Shown here piece after piece: positions 8,731 to 16,103 of a DNA stretch of 64,000 bases. The number at the start of each line of letters is the position of its first letter. The stretch's first letter is position 1. The notes below the pieces were generated by a model. The model was not told where the DNA came from. It ran no database searches and worked only from the letters and a program-made list of their open reading frames with translations. Both the position numbers and the translations under genes were made by a program. The DNA is from Acidobacteriota bacterium (GTDB lineage: Bacteria > Acidobacteriota > Blastocatellia > Pyrinomonadales > Pyrinomonadaceae). The stretch spans positions 248,001 to 312,000 of the forward strand of contig JAIVJZ010000040.1 in assembly GCA_020199775.1 (NCBI GenBank). The letters are read 5' to 3'.

Positions 8731-8797
8731 TTGAAAATGTTCGGTCAGTAAATTTTCGCGGCTCCGGCTGCTTTACAAACACATGGAGGATTTTTTG

Positions 8798-9115
8798 ATG
8801 ATGAACGACGGAAGGTTTTCCAAAATCTTGAGAGCCAGCCTGCTCAGCCTGACTCTCTCCGCGTTCGCCGGCACGGCGGCCGCACAAAACAACGACAACA
8901 ATAACGGCAATGCGAACCGCGCGGCGGAGACGCGAAATGACGACCGCCGCGAGACGAGGACGGCCGACCGCCGCGACGACGACACGGACTGGGGCTGGCT
9001 CGGCCTGCTCGGTCTGGCCGGGCTGCTCGGCCTGATGCCGCGCAAGAAGAAGGAAGTTCACGTCCGCGACACGCATGACGCGCGCGACGTGCGCGACACG
9101 GGCGACCGCAGATAG
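8798..9115 (+). CDS. WGxxGxxG-CTERM-type secreted protein
   Basis: A 105-residue protein. A GGAGG site at 8785-8789 points to the ATG at 8798, not to the in-frame ATG at 8783, which overlaps the ribosome site. Residues 1-30 form a signal peptide ending in GTAAAQ. A disordered Asn/Asp/Arg-rich segment follows, then WGWLGLLGLAGLLGL, a Gly-rich hydrophobic helix starting with Trp-Gly, and a basic cluster (PRKKK). That helix-plus-basic layout is the WGxxGxxG-CTERM putative sorting signal. Unusually, about 20 charged residues follow the basic cluster. It sits at the end of the stress cluster. Confidence 0.75.
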   Translation: MMNDGRFSKILRASLLSLTLSAFAGTAAAQNNDNNNGNANRAAETRNDDRRETRTADRRDDDTDWGWLGLLGLAGLLGLMPRKKKEVHVRDTHDARDVRDTGDRR

Positions 9116-9160
9116 TTTAGACTTCGACGGCGCGGCGATCATCGCAAACGCTTGCGACGC

Positions 9161-9203
9161 AGGGCATCGGGAGACGACTCTCTCTCGATGCCCTTCTCTT
9201 TTT
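9161..9203 (+). terminator. Rho-independent terminator of the stress cluster
   Basis: A 9-bp stem, AGGGCATCG (9161-9169) with CGATGCCCT (9186-9194), followed by TCTCTTTTT. It is oriented for the plus-strand genes and lies between convergent genes. Confidence 0.85.
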
Positions 9204-9231
9204 CGGTTAATGCAACGACGCGCGTGTTTGT

Positions 9232-10512
9232 TTAAGCGACGAGGGGCATGAAGCGTGCGCCGTGGGGCATCACGTAGCCGTGCGCGTCGCCACCGCCGCC
9301 CGCTTGCGCGAGCGCGTCTTCAATCGTGCGCGCCGGGGTCATGCGCATGCGGCGCACTTCGTCGGCGTCGAGCCGGGAGACGAGTTGGACGTTGAAGCGT
9401 TCGGCTTTAGTTAACAGCGACCACGCGGTCTGGCCGTTGACGGCGTAGGAGTCGCGCAAGCGCGCGGCGAGCGCGTGCGAGTTTTCGGCCTCGAACCACC
9501 GGAGGAAATCGGCGCGACCCGTGCCGTCGGCACACTCCGCGACGAGGATGATCGTGCCGCCTTCGGTGCAGGCGTGCGCGGCCATGTCGAGCGTCTTGTG
9601 CGCCTGAATCAGGTTGATGTCGTGCGGCCAACCGCCGCACGCCGCGACGACGAGGGAACGCTTCTCCGCGATCTTGAGCGCGTGCGCGTCGGCGTATTCG
9701 GCGCAGGCGAGACGGTGCGCCACGCGCCAATCGCCCGCGTAGAGGCGCACGGCCTCGCCGCGCTCGTTCGTCCACGTGTTGACGAGAAAGGACGGCGCGA
9801 CCTCGGCCGCGATGCGTTCGCATTCTTCGTGGACGGCGTTCCCGTCGAGCCTTCCCGCGCCCACGCCCGCGCGCCGCCCGCCCGTCTCGAAATCGAGAGC
9901 CTGCATGTGCGTCGCGGCGACGGTGCGCGCGGAGGCGAGGCCGGGGCAGATGCTTTTGCGCCCGCCCGTGAAGCCCGCGAAGTAGTGGAAATTGATCGCG
10001 CCGGTGAGGATGACGTGGTCGTGTTCCGCGAGCGCGCGGTTGAGTTCGATGGGCGTGCCGCCCTCGGTCGTGCCGAGTTGGACGTGCTGCGCGGCGTCGT
10101 CCGCGTTGTGGTCGAGCGTACGGATGCGCTGGAGGACGAAGGGCGTGAGCAGTTCGCGCTTCTCCGCGACGTTGACGGGGCGGTGGATGCCGGTGGCGAA
10201 GATGACGCGCAGATCGTGGGGCGCGACGCCGAGTTGGACGAGACGCCGCACGAGCAGGTTGACGACTTGCCCGCTCGCCGTCGCGCGCGTCGCGTCCGAG
10301 ACGACGATGAGCACGCTTTCGTTCGGCGAGATGATGTCTTCGAGCGGTTGCGAATCGACGGGGTCGTCAATCAACGCGCCCATCTCCGCGTCCGAGAGCG
10401 GCGCATCGGCCGTCTCGTCCTCCGGCGCGAGAACTTCAAAGCGTCCGCCCTCGTCAACGAGAGAAATCCGCTCGCGCCCGTAACCTAGTTCGATACTCGA
10501 CATAAATTTCAT
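9232..10512 (-). CDS. larA: LarA-family nickel-pincer racemase/epimerase
   Basis: A 426-residue LarA homologue, the family that racemises 2-hydroxy acids using a nickel-pincer nucleotide cofactor. All key residues described for lactobacillar LarA appear with a constant offset of two: His110 (ATGIHRP), His176 (FHYFAG), Lys186 (GGRKS, cofactor attachment) and His202 (ATHMQ, nickel ligand). The cofactor-building genes larB, larC and larE are not in the window. The N-terminus could begin at 10503 (MSSIELGYG), since the 10512 ATG abuts a heptamer array and neither start has a clear ribosome site. Its substrate may be lactate, malate or another 2-hydroxy acid. Confidence 0.88.
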   Translation of the reverse strand: MKFMSSIELGYGRERISLVDEGGRFEVLAPEDETADAPLSDAEMGALIDDPVDSQPLEDIISPNESVLIVVSDATRATASGQVVNLLVRRLVQLGVAPHDLRVIFATGIHRPVNVAEKRELLTPFVLQRIRTLDHNADDAAQHVQLGTTEGGTPIELNRALAEHDHVILTGAINFHYFAGFTGGRKSICPGLASARTVAATHMQALDFETGGRRAGVGAGRLDGNAVHEECERIAAEVAPSFLVNTWTNERGEAVRLYAGDWRVAHRLACAEYADAHALKIAEKRSLVVAACGGWPHDINLIQAHKTLDMAAHACTEGGTIILVAECADGTGRADFLRWFEAENSHALAARLRDSYAVNGQTAWSLLTKAERFNVQLVSRLDADEVRRMRMTPARTIEDALAQAGGGGDAHGYVMPHGARFMPLVA

Positions 10513-10613
10513 GGGAAAAGGGGAAGGGGTAAAGGGTAAAGGTGAAAGAGAAGATCACTCGCTTCCCTCTCCCGTCTTCGCCTTCACCCTTCACCCTTTC
10601 CCTTTCCCCCACA
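10513..10613. repeat. Inverted heptamer array (pair 4)
   Basis: Left units GGGAAAA, GGGGAAG, GGGTAAA, GGGTAAA, GGTGAAA (10513-10547). The pyrimidine right arm is at about 10577-10613 (CCTTCAC, CCTTCAC, CCTTTCC, CTTTCCC). It fills the gap between a small gene's stop and the larA start. Confidence 0.8.
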
Positions 10614-10616
10614 GTT

Positions 10617-10859
10617 TTAGATTCCGAAGCGCGCGAGCGCGCCTTCGATCACGTCGAGCGAGGCGAAGTCCGCGCCCCCGGCCGAGCGCGCTTCGATCAG
10701 CCAGCGGCGCAGGCGACGCGCGTCGTCGAGCGTCGGGATGCGGCACGCGCCCGTCAGGGCGAGCGTCACCAGATGATCCGGCGCGCCGTGCGTGACGAGC
10801 GCGGCCTGCAACGCCGCCTGCTCCCGCAAATCGAGTGTGAGCAGAAGATTGATTTCCAT
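10617..10859 (-). CDS. Small helical protein of unknown function
   Basis: An 80-residue protein starting at the ATG at 10859 (MEINLLLTLDL). It is largely helical, with a hydrophobic N-terminal segment and Arg-rich turns (DDARRLRRWLIEA) and no cysteines or membrane helix. It could be a small regulatory or structural protein. A longer reading extends upstream into the CDF gene region but passes through the heptamer array, so the short form is preferred. Bounded on both sides by heptamer arrays, it looks like an independent unit. Confidence 0.6.
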   Translation of the reverse strand: MEINLLLTLDLREQAALQAALVTHGAPDHLVTLALTGACRIPTLDDARRLRRWLIEARSAGGADFASLDVIEGALARFGI

Positions 10860-10868
10860 AAGCGCGCG

Positions 10869-10947
10869 TTTCAGGTTTCGAGTTTCAAGTTTCAGGACTG
10901 AGGTTGTTCGCCTCTGTAACTTGAAACTTGAAACGTGAAACTTGAAA
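10869..10947. repeat. Inverted heptamer array (pair 5)
   Basis: Left units TTTCAGG, TTTCGAG, TTTCAAG, TTTCAGG (10869-10896). Right units CTTGAAA, CTTGAAA, CGTGAAA, CTTGAAA (10920-10947). It begins a few bases behind the stop of the CDF gene. Confidence 0.85.
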
Positions 10948-10951
10948 CTAA

Positions 10952-11923
10952 TTATTCTTTCCCCGAACTGAAACAGGCCGTGCCCGCGTGGCAGAAGTGA
11001 AAGGTCTCGTCCTCGAAATCTTCGGTCTCCATTTGCAGCGTCAGGTGATCGACGCCGAATTGGTCGTGGAGTTTGACGCGCAACTCTTTGAGCAGTTCGG
11101 GCTGCACGACGGTGTGCGCGTGGACGACGTGCGCGCTCAGGGCTTCGCGCCCCGAAGTGATCGTCCAGACGTGCAGGTCGTGGACGCCCTCGACGCCCGC
11201 GGTCGTGCGAATAGCCTCCTCGACGGACGCGAGGTTGATGTGCGCGGGCGTGCCCTCCAAAAGCACGTTCGTCGATTCCCTGATGAGATGCCACGAACTC
11301 CAGACGATGAGCAGCGCGATCCCGACGCTGAACAGCGCGTCCGCCCTGTACCACCCGTAGGCCGACATCAACACGCCCGCGATGATCGCCCCGACCGAGC
11401 CGAGCGCGTCGCCCATGATGTGCAGCCACGCACCGTGAACGTTGAGGTCGTCGTGGTGGTCGCCGTGGAGCAGCCACGCGCAGACGAGGTTGACGAAGAG
11501 GCCGCCGACCGCGACGACGATCATCACGTTGCTCTCGACTTCGCGCGGGTCGTGCCAGCGTGCGTATGCATGGTAGAAGATCAGGAGCGCCATCACGACG
11601 AGCGCGACGCCGTTGACGAGCGCGGCGAGGATTTCCAGACGGTGATAGCCGAAAGTCTTACTCGGCGTGGCGGGGCGCGCGCCGAACCAGACGGCCATCA
11701 AAGCGAGCGCGAGCGCGGCCACGTCCGTGAGCATGTGCCCGGCATCGGCGAGCAGGGCGAGCGAGCCCGTCCACCAGCCGCCGAAGGCTTCGGCCAGCAT
11801 GTAGAGCGCGGTCAGCGCGAGCACGATCAGCAGGCGACGGCTGCTGCGTTCGGCGCGCGCCGACATGTGTTGGTGATGCGCGTGTCCGTCGTGTTGATGG
11901 TGCTGTGCTGGAAGCGCGTTCAT
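10952..11923 (-). CDS. Cation diffusion facilitator (CzcD/ZitB-like)
   Basis: A 323-residue inner-membrane metal/proton antiporter exporting Zn2+ or similar ions. A His-rich N-terminus (HHQHDGHAHHQH) precedes six predicted helices. The transport-site signatures are present: HxxxD in helix 2 (LADAGHMLTDVAA) and HxxxD in helix 5 (HIMGDALGSVGA). The cytoplasmic C-terminal domain (VEGVHDLHVWTI) is the dimerising metal-sensing fold. The extreme C-terminus carries extra Cys and His (FHFCHAGTACF), which could bind metal. No adjacent metal regulator is seen. Confidence 0.92.
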   Translation of the reverse strand: MNALPAQHHQHDGHAHHQHMSARAERSSRRLLIVLALTALYMLAEAFGGWWTGSLALLADAGHMLTDVAALALALMAVWFGARPATPSKTFGYHRLEILAALVNGVALVVMALLIFYHAYARWHDPREVESNVMIVVAVGGLFVNLVCAWLLHGDHHDDLNVHGAWLHIMGDALGSVGAIIAGVLMSAYGWYRADALFSVGIALLIVWSSWHLIRESTNVLLEGTPAHINLASVEEAIRTTAGVEGVHDLHVWTITSGREALSAHVVHAHTVVQPELLKELRVKLHDQFGVDHLTLQMETEDFEDETFHFCHAGTACFSSGKE

Positions 11924-12060
11924 CTCTCACTTATCCGCGTCCGTGTGTGTGCCATAAAAAATTAAAGCCGGATGCAGCCTGTAAGATACAAGCGCATCCG
12001 GCAATGGTCAACAACCTCACGTTCGGGATGCGACGCGCGAAGCGGGCGCGACGCCGCGCT

Positions 12061-12846
12061 TTAAAATTCGCCGACTTGCAACGCCCGGTTGAAGTCCCGG
12101 TAGAGTTCGTTGAAGTTGCGGATCGCGCGCTCAAGGACGTAAGGCATCTCTTCGATCTCGGAGGGGTTGATCGTCAGGTTCGCATGATTGACGAAGGCCG
12201 CGTGCTGGTCGCCGCTGCGCGCGTCGGGCAGGAGGTGGACGAAGAAGAGGCGACGCCGCGCGGCGGGTCTGAGCGCGGAGACTTCGCGTTTGATGAAGGC
12301 CGCGCCCTGCTCCTGCTGGTCGAACTGCGGGTCGAGCAGAACGACATCCATCTGATCCTCGCGCATGCGTTCGATGGCCTGCGTCGTGTCTTCCGCCACG
12401 AAAGCTTCGTAGCCGTTTTCGACGAGCGAGCGCGCCACCGCGAAACGGTGTTCGGATGAGGCGCAGATGAGTGCGCGCCGGTGTTCCGAGCCGCGCCGGT
12501 GCACGGACTTCGACGCCTCCGCGGCCGTGCCCATCGCGCGCTGGAAGAGCGACGCGAGCAACTGCGCCGCCTCGTCTCTGTCGCCCGCCGCCGCGTCCTG
12601 AGGCGAAGCGGCGGCCTCCTCTTCGGGTTTATAAGCCGGGGCGGGGCGCGGACGCTCGAAGCGCGAGTTGCCCGTCGCCGTGCTGCCGCTCAAGCTCGCC
12701 GCGCCCTGTTCGCCCGTGGCCTGTGCGGGCGGCTGCGCGTTGATCATGTGCTGGCACTTCGGGCAGCGAACCGTAAACGAGCGCGCCGGAACTTTCGTGT
12801 CGTCGAGTTGAAGCCGCGCGGTGCATTGCTGGCAGATGATAACCAT
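12061..12846 (-). CDS. Zinc-ribbon protein with receiver-like domain
   Basis: A 261-residue protein. The N-terminal MJ0042-type zinc ribbon has Cys5, Cys8, Cys28 and Cys31 (ICQQC, RCPKC). After a disordered linker, residues 140-225 have the alternating pattern of a response-regulator receiver (RRALICASSEHRFAVARSLVENG, VVLLDPQF). Asp at the phosphorylation position is followed by Pro, and the acidic pair of strand 1 is missing, so the domain is probably not phosphorylated in the usual way. It lies directly upstream of larger neighbours on the same strand and downstream of pilT, which may point to a motility or surface-sensing role; this is inference. Confidence 0.7.
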   Translation of the reverse strand: MVIICQQCTARLQLDDTKVPARSFTVRCPKCQHMINAQPPAQATGEQGAASLSGSTATGNSRFERPRPAPAYKPEEEAAASPQDAAAGDRDEAAQLLASLFQRAMGTAAEASKSVHRRGSEHRRALICASSEHRFAVARSLVENGYEAFVAEDTTQAIERMREDQMDVVLLDPQFDQQEQGAAFIKREVSALRPAARRRLFFVHLLPDARSGDQHAAFVNHANLTINPSEIEEMPYVLERAIRNFNELYRDFNRALQVGEF

Positions 12847-12853
12847 AGCAATT

Positions 12854-12942
12854 AAGGGATGAGGGCTAAAGGGTGAGGGATGAAGCAAAGCATTCAACTT
12901 CTTCCCATTCTATTCATCCCTCATCCCTCATCCTTCATCCCT
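12854..12942. repeat. Inverted heptamer array (pair 6)
   Basis: Left units AAGGGAT, GAGGGCT, AAAGGGT, GAGGGAT (12854-12881). Right units ATTCATC, CCTCATC, CCTCATC, CTTCATC (12912-12939). It ends just behind the pilT stop codon. Confidence 0.85.
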
Positions 12943-12944
12943 TC

Positions 12945-14138
12945 TTACGTTAGGTCGAACACTACTGGTGAGCTGCGTTGGGGGCTACTGCTGCGGGCGG
13001 GCTTGGCGACGCCCTCGCCGCCGTGCATGAAGTCGTCTTTGCCGCTGACGCCTTTGAGTTCGAGCAGCAAGTTGTTTTGATTGGTGGCGAAAGCGAGGCC
13101 GTCTTCGAGCGCGACCGTCTTGCGCTCGATCATCTCTTTGATCACGCCGTCGAAGTGTTGCATGCCGTCGAACTTGCCGTCGCGCATGGCGTCGAGCAGG
13201 GTCTTGCCTTCGGTCTCGCCGTTCTGCAAATACTCGCGCGTGCGCGGCGTGGACTTCATGATCTCGACGGCCGCGACGCGCCCCTTGCCGTCGGCGCGCG
13301 GGATGAGCCGCTGCGAGAGGATGTAGCGGAAGGTTTGCGCGAGGCGGGTGCGGATCACCTGCTCCTCGTTCTTCGGGTAGAGGCCGATGATGCGGTCAAC
13401 GGTTTTCGACGCGTCAATCGTGTGCAGGGTCGAGAGGACGAGGTGGCCCGTCTCGGCCGCTTCAAGCGCGATCTCGGTGGTTTCGTAGTCGCGCATTTCG
13501 CCGATCAGGATCACCTTCGGAGCTTGCCTGAGAGCGGCGCGCAGGGCTGACGGAAAATCCTTCGTGTCCGTGCCGATCTCGCGCTGGTTGATCGTCGAGC
13601 GGCGGTGCTGGTGCAAGTATTCGATGGGGTCTTCGATGGTGACGATGTGGTAGTGGTGCTCCTCGTTGATCTGGTCGATGAGGGCGGCGAGCGTGGAAGT
13701 TTTGCCCGCGCCCGTCGGGCCGGTGACGAGGACGATGCCGTTGCGCAAGCCGCTGATCTCGGAGAGTTGCGCGGGCAGATCGAGCGAGGCGAGACTCGGT
13801 ATCTCGGTCGGGATGACGCGCATGACGATGGAATAAGTGCCGCGCTGCTGGAAGATGTTGACGCGGAAACGAATCTTGGCGGGCAGCGAATAACTCAGGT
13901 CTACCGAGCCCGTCTGCGCGAGACGCAGGGCGGCGTCCGGGTTGCCCTCCATCAGAGACATGGCGATGATCTCGGTCTGGTAGGGCGAGAGTTTTTGCAG
14001 GCCGAGCGGCTGCACGGAAGTCAACTTGCCGTTGATCTCCACCTGCGGCTGCTGGCCGACCGAGAAGTTGAGGTCGCTGATTTTGTCCGAGACGAGCAAC
14101 ATGCGCTCGATGACCGGAGGCAGATCGAAGAAACTCAT
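12945..14138 (-). CDS. pilT: PilT-type retraction ATPase
   Basis: A 397-residue hexameric ATPase powering type IV pilus retraction. The start at 14138 (MSFFDLPPVIERML) matches the family N-terminus; the longer reading to 14225 adds unrelated residues. Walker A is GPTGAGKT (residues 140-147). The Asp-box region (YHIVTIEDPIEYLH), Walker B (VILIGEMRDYETTEIAL) and the His-box (GHLVLSTLHT) follow in order. The C-terminal signature region is divergent, with a Ser/Pro tail (PARSSSPQRSSP) beyond the usual end. Other pilus genes lie at 32.8-35.9 kb, not in the same operon. Confidence 0.9.
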   Translation of the reverse strand: MSFFDLPPVIERMLLVSDKISDLNFSVGQQPQVEINGKLTSVQPLGLQKLSPYQTEIIAMSLMEGNPDAALRLAQTGSVDLSYSLPAKIRFRVNIFQQRGTYSIVMRVIPTEIPSLASLDLPAQLSEISGLRNGIVLVTGPTGAGKTSTLAALIDQINEEHHYHIVTIEDPIEYLHQHRRSTINQREIGTDTKDFPSALRAALRQAPKVILIGEMRDYETTEIALEAAETGHLVLSTLHTIDASKTVDRIIGLYPKNEEQVIRTRLAQTFRYILSQRLIPRADGKGRVAAVEIMKSTPRTREYLQNGETEGKTLLDAMRDGKFDGMQHFDGVIKEMIERKTVALEDGLAFATNQNNLLLELKGVSGKDDFMHGGEGVAKPARSSSPQRSSPVVFDLT

Positions 14139-14337
14139 GCCCTTGAATGCTCCATTGAGGCTGCGAGAAGTTTGTCGAGAGTGCCGACAGGTGGCGGGAT
14201 GTTCTGGATGCGACAAGCGGATCAATTAGTCACCGCCTGCACCACTTTCATACTCGCAAATCAGGCGCGCAAACGCAAGCTAAAAGTTAACGCGCCACTT
14301 TATGAACTTATCGCGACACGTTAACGGCGCGCGACAA

Positions 14338-14373
14338 GGGCGACTCACCACCGCACGCGGTAGTGAGTCGCCC
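14338..14373 (-). terminator. Hairpin behind the 14380 gene
   Basis: An 11-bp perfect stem, GGGCGACTCAC (14338-14348) with GTGAGTCGCCC (14363-14373). No T-run follows in the minus direction, so termination may be weak or factor-dependent. Confidence 0.6.
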
Positions 14374-14379
14374 CCGCGC

Positions 14380-14721
14380 TTACTCCCACTCACCTGACTT
14401 CAATTCCACGACATACGCGCCGAGTTCATTATGCGCCCGCCGCGTGTACGTGAAGGCGCGCGCCAGCGCAGCCGTACCCGCCAAACGCCGCTCGTCCAAA
14501 TCTTGCATCTCGTCTGGTTTTGGCGGAGGTGCTAGCCCACAGATCAATTGAATCAAGGCGTCTATCATCTCGCCGTCGTCATATCGTGTGAAAGCGTCCA
14601 CTAACTCAGACGCCCTCTCTTCGGTGATGGGCAAGGTTGACCAACGCCTGATCGGTTCATCGAAATCCGGCTCTTGTCGAGCGCGAGCGGTAGGCGTGCG
14701 CGTGCTATTATCTTTTCGCAT
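14380..14721 (-). CDS. Hypothetical protein in accessory patch
   Basis: A 113-residue soluble protein. A good ribosome site (AAAGGAG) sits 6 nt before the ATG at 14721. The N-terminus is basic and disordered (STRTPTARARQEP). The rest looks helical (ERASELVDAFTRYDDGEMIDALIQLI). No motif recognised. Base composition and codon use fall off here relative to the surrounding genes, and it is divergent to the HTH/effector operon. It may be part of the same acquired patch, for example as a regulator or neutraliser, but nothing in the sequence proves this. Confidence 0.6.
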   Translation of the reverse strand: MRKDNSTRTPTARARQEPDFDEPIRRWSTLPITEERASELVDAFTRYDDGEMIDALIQLICGLAPPPKPDEMQDLDERRLAGTAALARAFTYTRRAHNELGAYVVELKSGEWE

Positions 14722-14865
14722 CAGTAGCTCCTTTACCGTTGGTACTGGTGTAGAGGGCTTACCGAGACCACGAATCTCCGGTAAGTCCTCGCCTATTTGT
14801 GCGTTTTAGCTAACAAGAAAAACTATAAGCCAAGACAAAACGAAAGTCAACGAAAACCTTTTGTC

Positions 14866-14893
14866 TTGACTTGGGCTTTTATGAACTTAAAAT
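14866..14893 (+). promoter_or_regulatory. Sigma70-type promoter, probably leaderless
   Basis: -35 TTGACT (14866-14871), 16-bp spacer, -10 TAAAAT (14888-14893). The expected start of transcription falls at about 14900-14901, on or next to the ATG at 14901, and no ribosome site precedes that ATG. An imperfect inverted repeat overlaps the -35 (AAGCCAAGACAAAA near 14827 against TTTTGTCTTG at 14859), a possible operator. Confidence 0.6.
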
Positions 14894-14900
14894 ATGAAGC

Positions 14901-15128
14901 ATGAAATTGCTAACTACAAAAGAAGTTGCCGCTAGGCTTGGAATATCCGTGATGAGAGTACAGCAGTTAATTTGGGACGGTCGTTTGCCAGCCGAGAAGA
15001 TGGGGCGGGACTACTTCATCAAGGAAGATGATCTAAAACTCGTTGAAAACCGCAAACCCGGTAGACCGCGCAAAGCGCAAAGTGAGAAAGCGTCGAAGCA
15101 GGCGAGTAAGAAAGGCAGTAAGAAATGA
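14901..15128 (+). CDS. Excisionase-type HTH protein with AT-hook-like tail
   Basis: A 75-residue DNA-binding protein. Residues 3-50 are a MerR/excisionase-like winged helix (LTTKEVAARLGISVMRVQQLIWDG, then KMGRDYFIKEDDLKLV). Residues 52-58 (KPGRPRK) match the AT-hook core Gly-Arg-Pro, and a Lys/Ser-rich tail follows. Its stop overlaps the start of the effector-like gene by 4 bp (ATGA), so the two are translationally coupled. Given the inverted repeat over its own promoter it could be an autorepressor. Low GC compared with flanking genes suggests transfer. Confidence 0.8.
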   Translation: MKLLTTKEVAARLGISVMRVQQLIWDGRLPAEKMGRDYFIKEDDLKLVENRKPGRPRKAQSEKASKQASKKGSKK

Positions 15129-16000
15129 GCGCGAAGAAAGACAAGGCTGACAAAGTAGATGCCGCTTCCTCTGATGGCAAGACACCAACGAGCAAGAGAA
15201 AGTGCTTTGTCGTCACACCCATAGGCGGGAACGACTCATCCACTAGACGTGCTACGGACGGGCTCGTCAACTCGGTGATTCGGCCTGCGCTGGATGAATT
15301 GGGCTTCGATGTCTTTGTCGCGCACGAAATAGCTGCACCCGGTTCAATCACAAAGCAAGTGATCGAACACCTGCTTTATGATGCTTTAGTCGTTGCCAAC
15401 CTCACGGAGTTAAATCCGAACGTGATGTATGAGCTTGCTGTCCGGCATGCCGTCCGATTGCCTATCGTTACGTTGGCAGAGCAAGGCACTACCTTACCGT
15501 TTGACATTTCAGATGAGCGAACGATTTTCTTTATCAATGATATGGAAGGAGTCCGCGAATTAAGGCCGCGTCTGGAAGAGACTGTCAAAGTAGCGATGGA
15601 AGAAAAAGAGCCAGACAATCCAATTTACAGGGTGGCAGAGGCTCGTATCATGCGTGATGTGGTCGCTACGGGCGATACGGAGAAGTATCTGTTAGAGCGT
15701 CTTGACTCGATTGAAAATGCTCTGAGTAGGATCAATAATATTGGGCCTTCCCCTCAAATTAAAGCATTCTCATCCGAATATATTTGGAGCGTGCACTTGA
15801 AGGGTGGTGACGCGGAAACCGTTGAGACATTTGCTAAAAGAGTAATGAATGGATTTGAAGTAATTACAGGCTATTCAGCGGATAAGGTGAATAAAGCTGT
15901 GAAATTCTCATCCACAAAGAAGATACCGCATTTTCCAATAAGGGAAATCGCTATGGACTTGGGGTTTGAACATATTCAAATCATTAACAGCCCCTTTTAG
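15125..16000 (+). CDS. Nucleoside deoxyribosyltransferase/TIR-like protein, possible defence effector
   Basis: A 291-residue protein. After a basic, disordered N-terminus, residues 26-150 have a Rossmann-like fold close to nucleoside 2-deoxyribosyltransferase and TIR-like domains: KCFVVTPIGG (strand 1 and loop), the PGSITKQVIEHLLYDALVVANLT segment, and NPNVMYELAVRHA, where Glu103 sits at the position of the catalytic glutamate. Proteins with this module often occur in phage-defence loci and cleave N-glycosidic bonds in nucleotides or NAD; that is family context, not proof. Residues 205-291 are a separate unknown domain. It is translationally coupled to an HTH gene in a low-GC patch. Confidence 0.6.
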   Translation: MSAKKDKADKVDAASSDGKTPTSKRKCFVVTPIGGNDSSTRRATDGLVNSVIRPALDELGFDVFVAHEIAAPGSITKQVIEHLLYDALVVANLTELNPNVMYELAVRHAVRLPIVTLAEQGTTLPFDISDERTIFFINDMEGVRELRPRLEETVKVAMEEKEPDNPIYRVAEARIMRDVVATGDTEKYLLERLDSIENALSRINNIGPSPQIKAFSSEYIWSVHLKGGDAETVETFAKRVMNGFEVITGYSADKVNKAVKFSSTKKIPHFPIREIAMDLGFEHIQIINSPF

Positions 16001-16103
16001 ATCATAAGACGCCCGCATAAGCATGATTAGTCATACAATTTTTGACTTGCCCGTTTCCTCAATAACAATTGGCAGTTCAATCCTACCGATAAACCTTAGC
16101 TTT

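Noticed and set aside
10860-11477. N-terminal extension of the 80-residue gene at 10617
   Set aside because: The extension would run through a heptamer array and overlap the CDF gene antisense-free on the same strand; the inner ATG gives a normal protein.
16001-16103. Attachment site or transposon end at the border of the low-GC patch
   Set aside because: I found no direct repeat, tRNA or inverted terminal repeat at either border of 14.4-16.1 kb.
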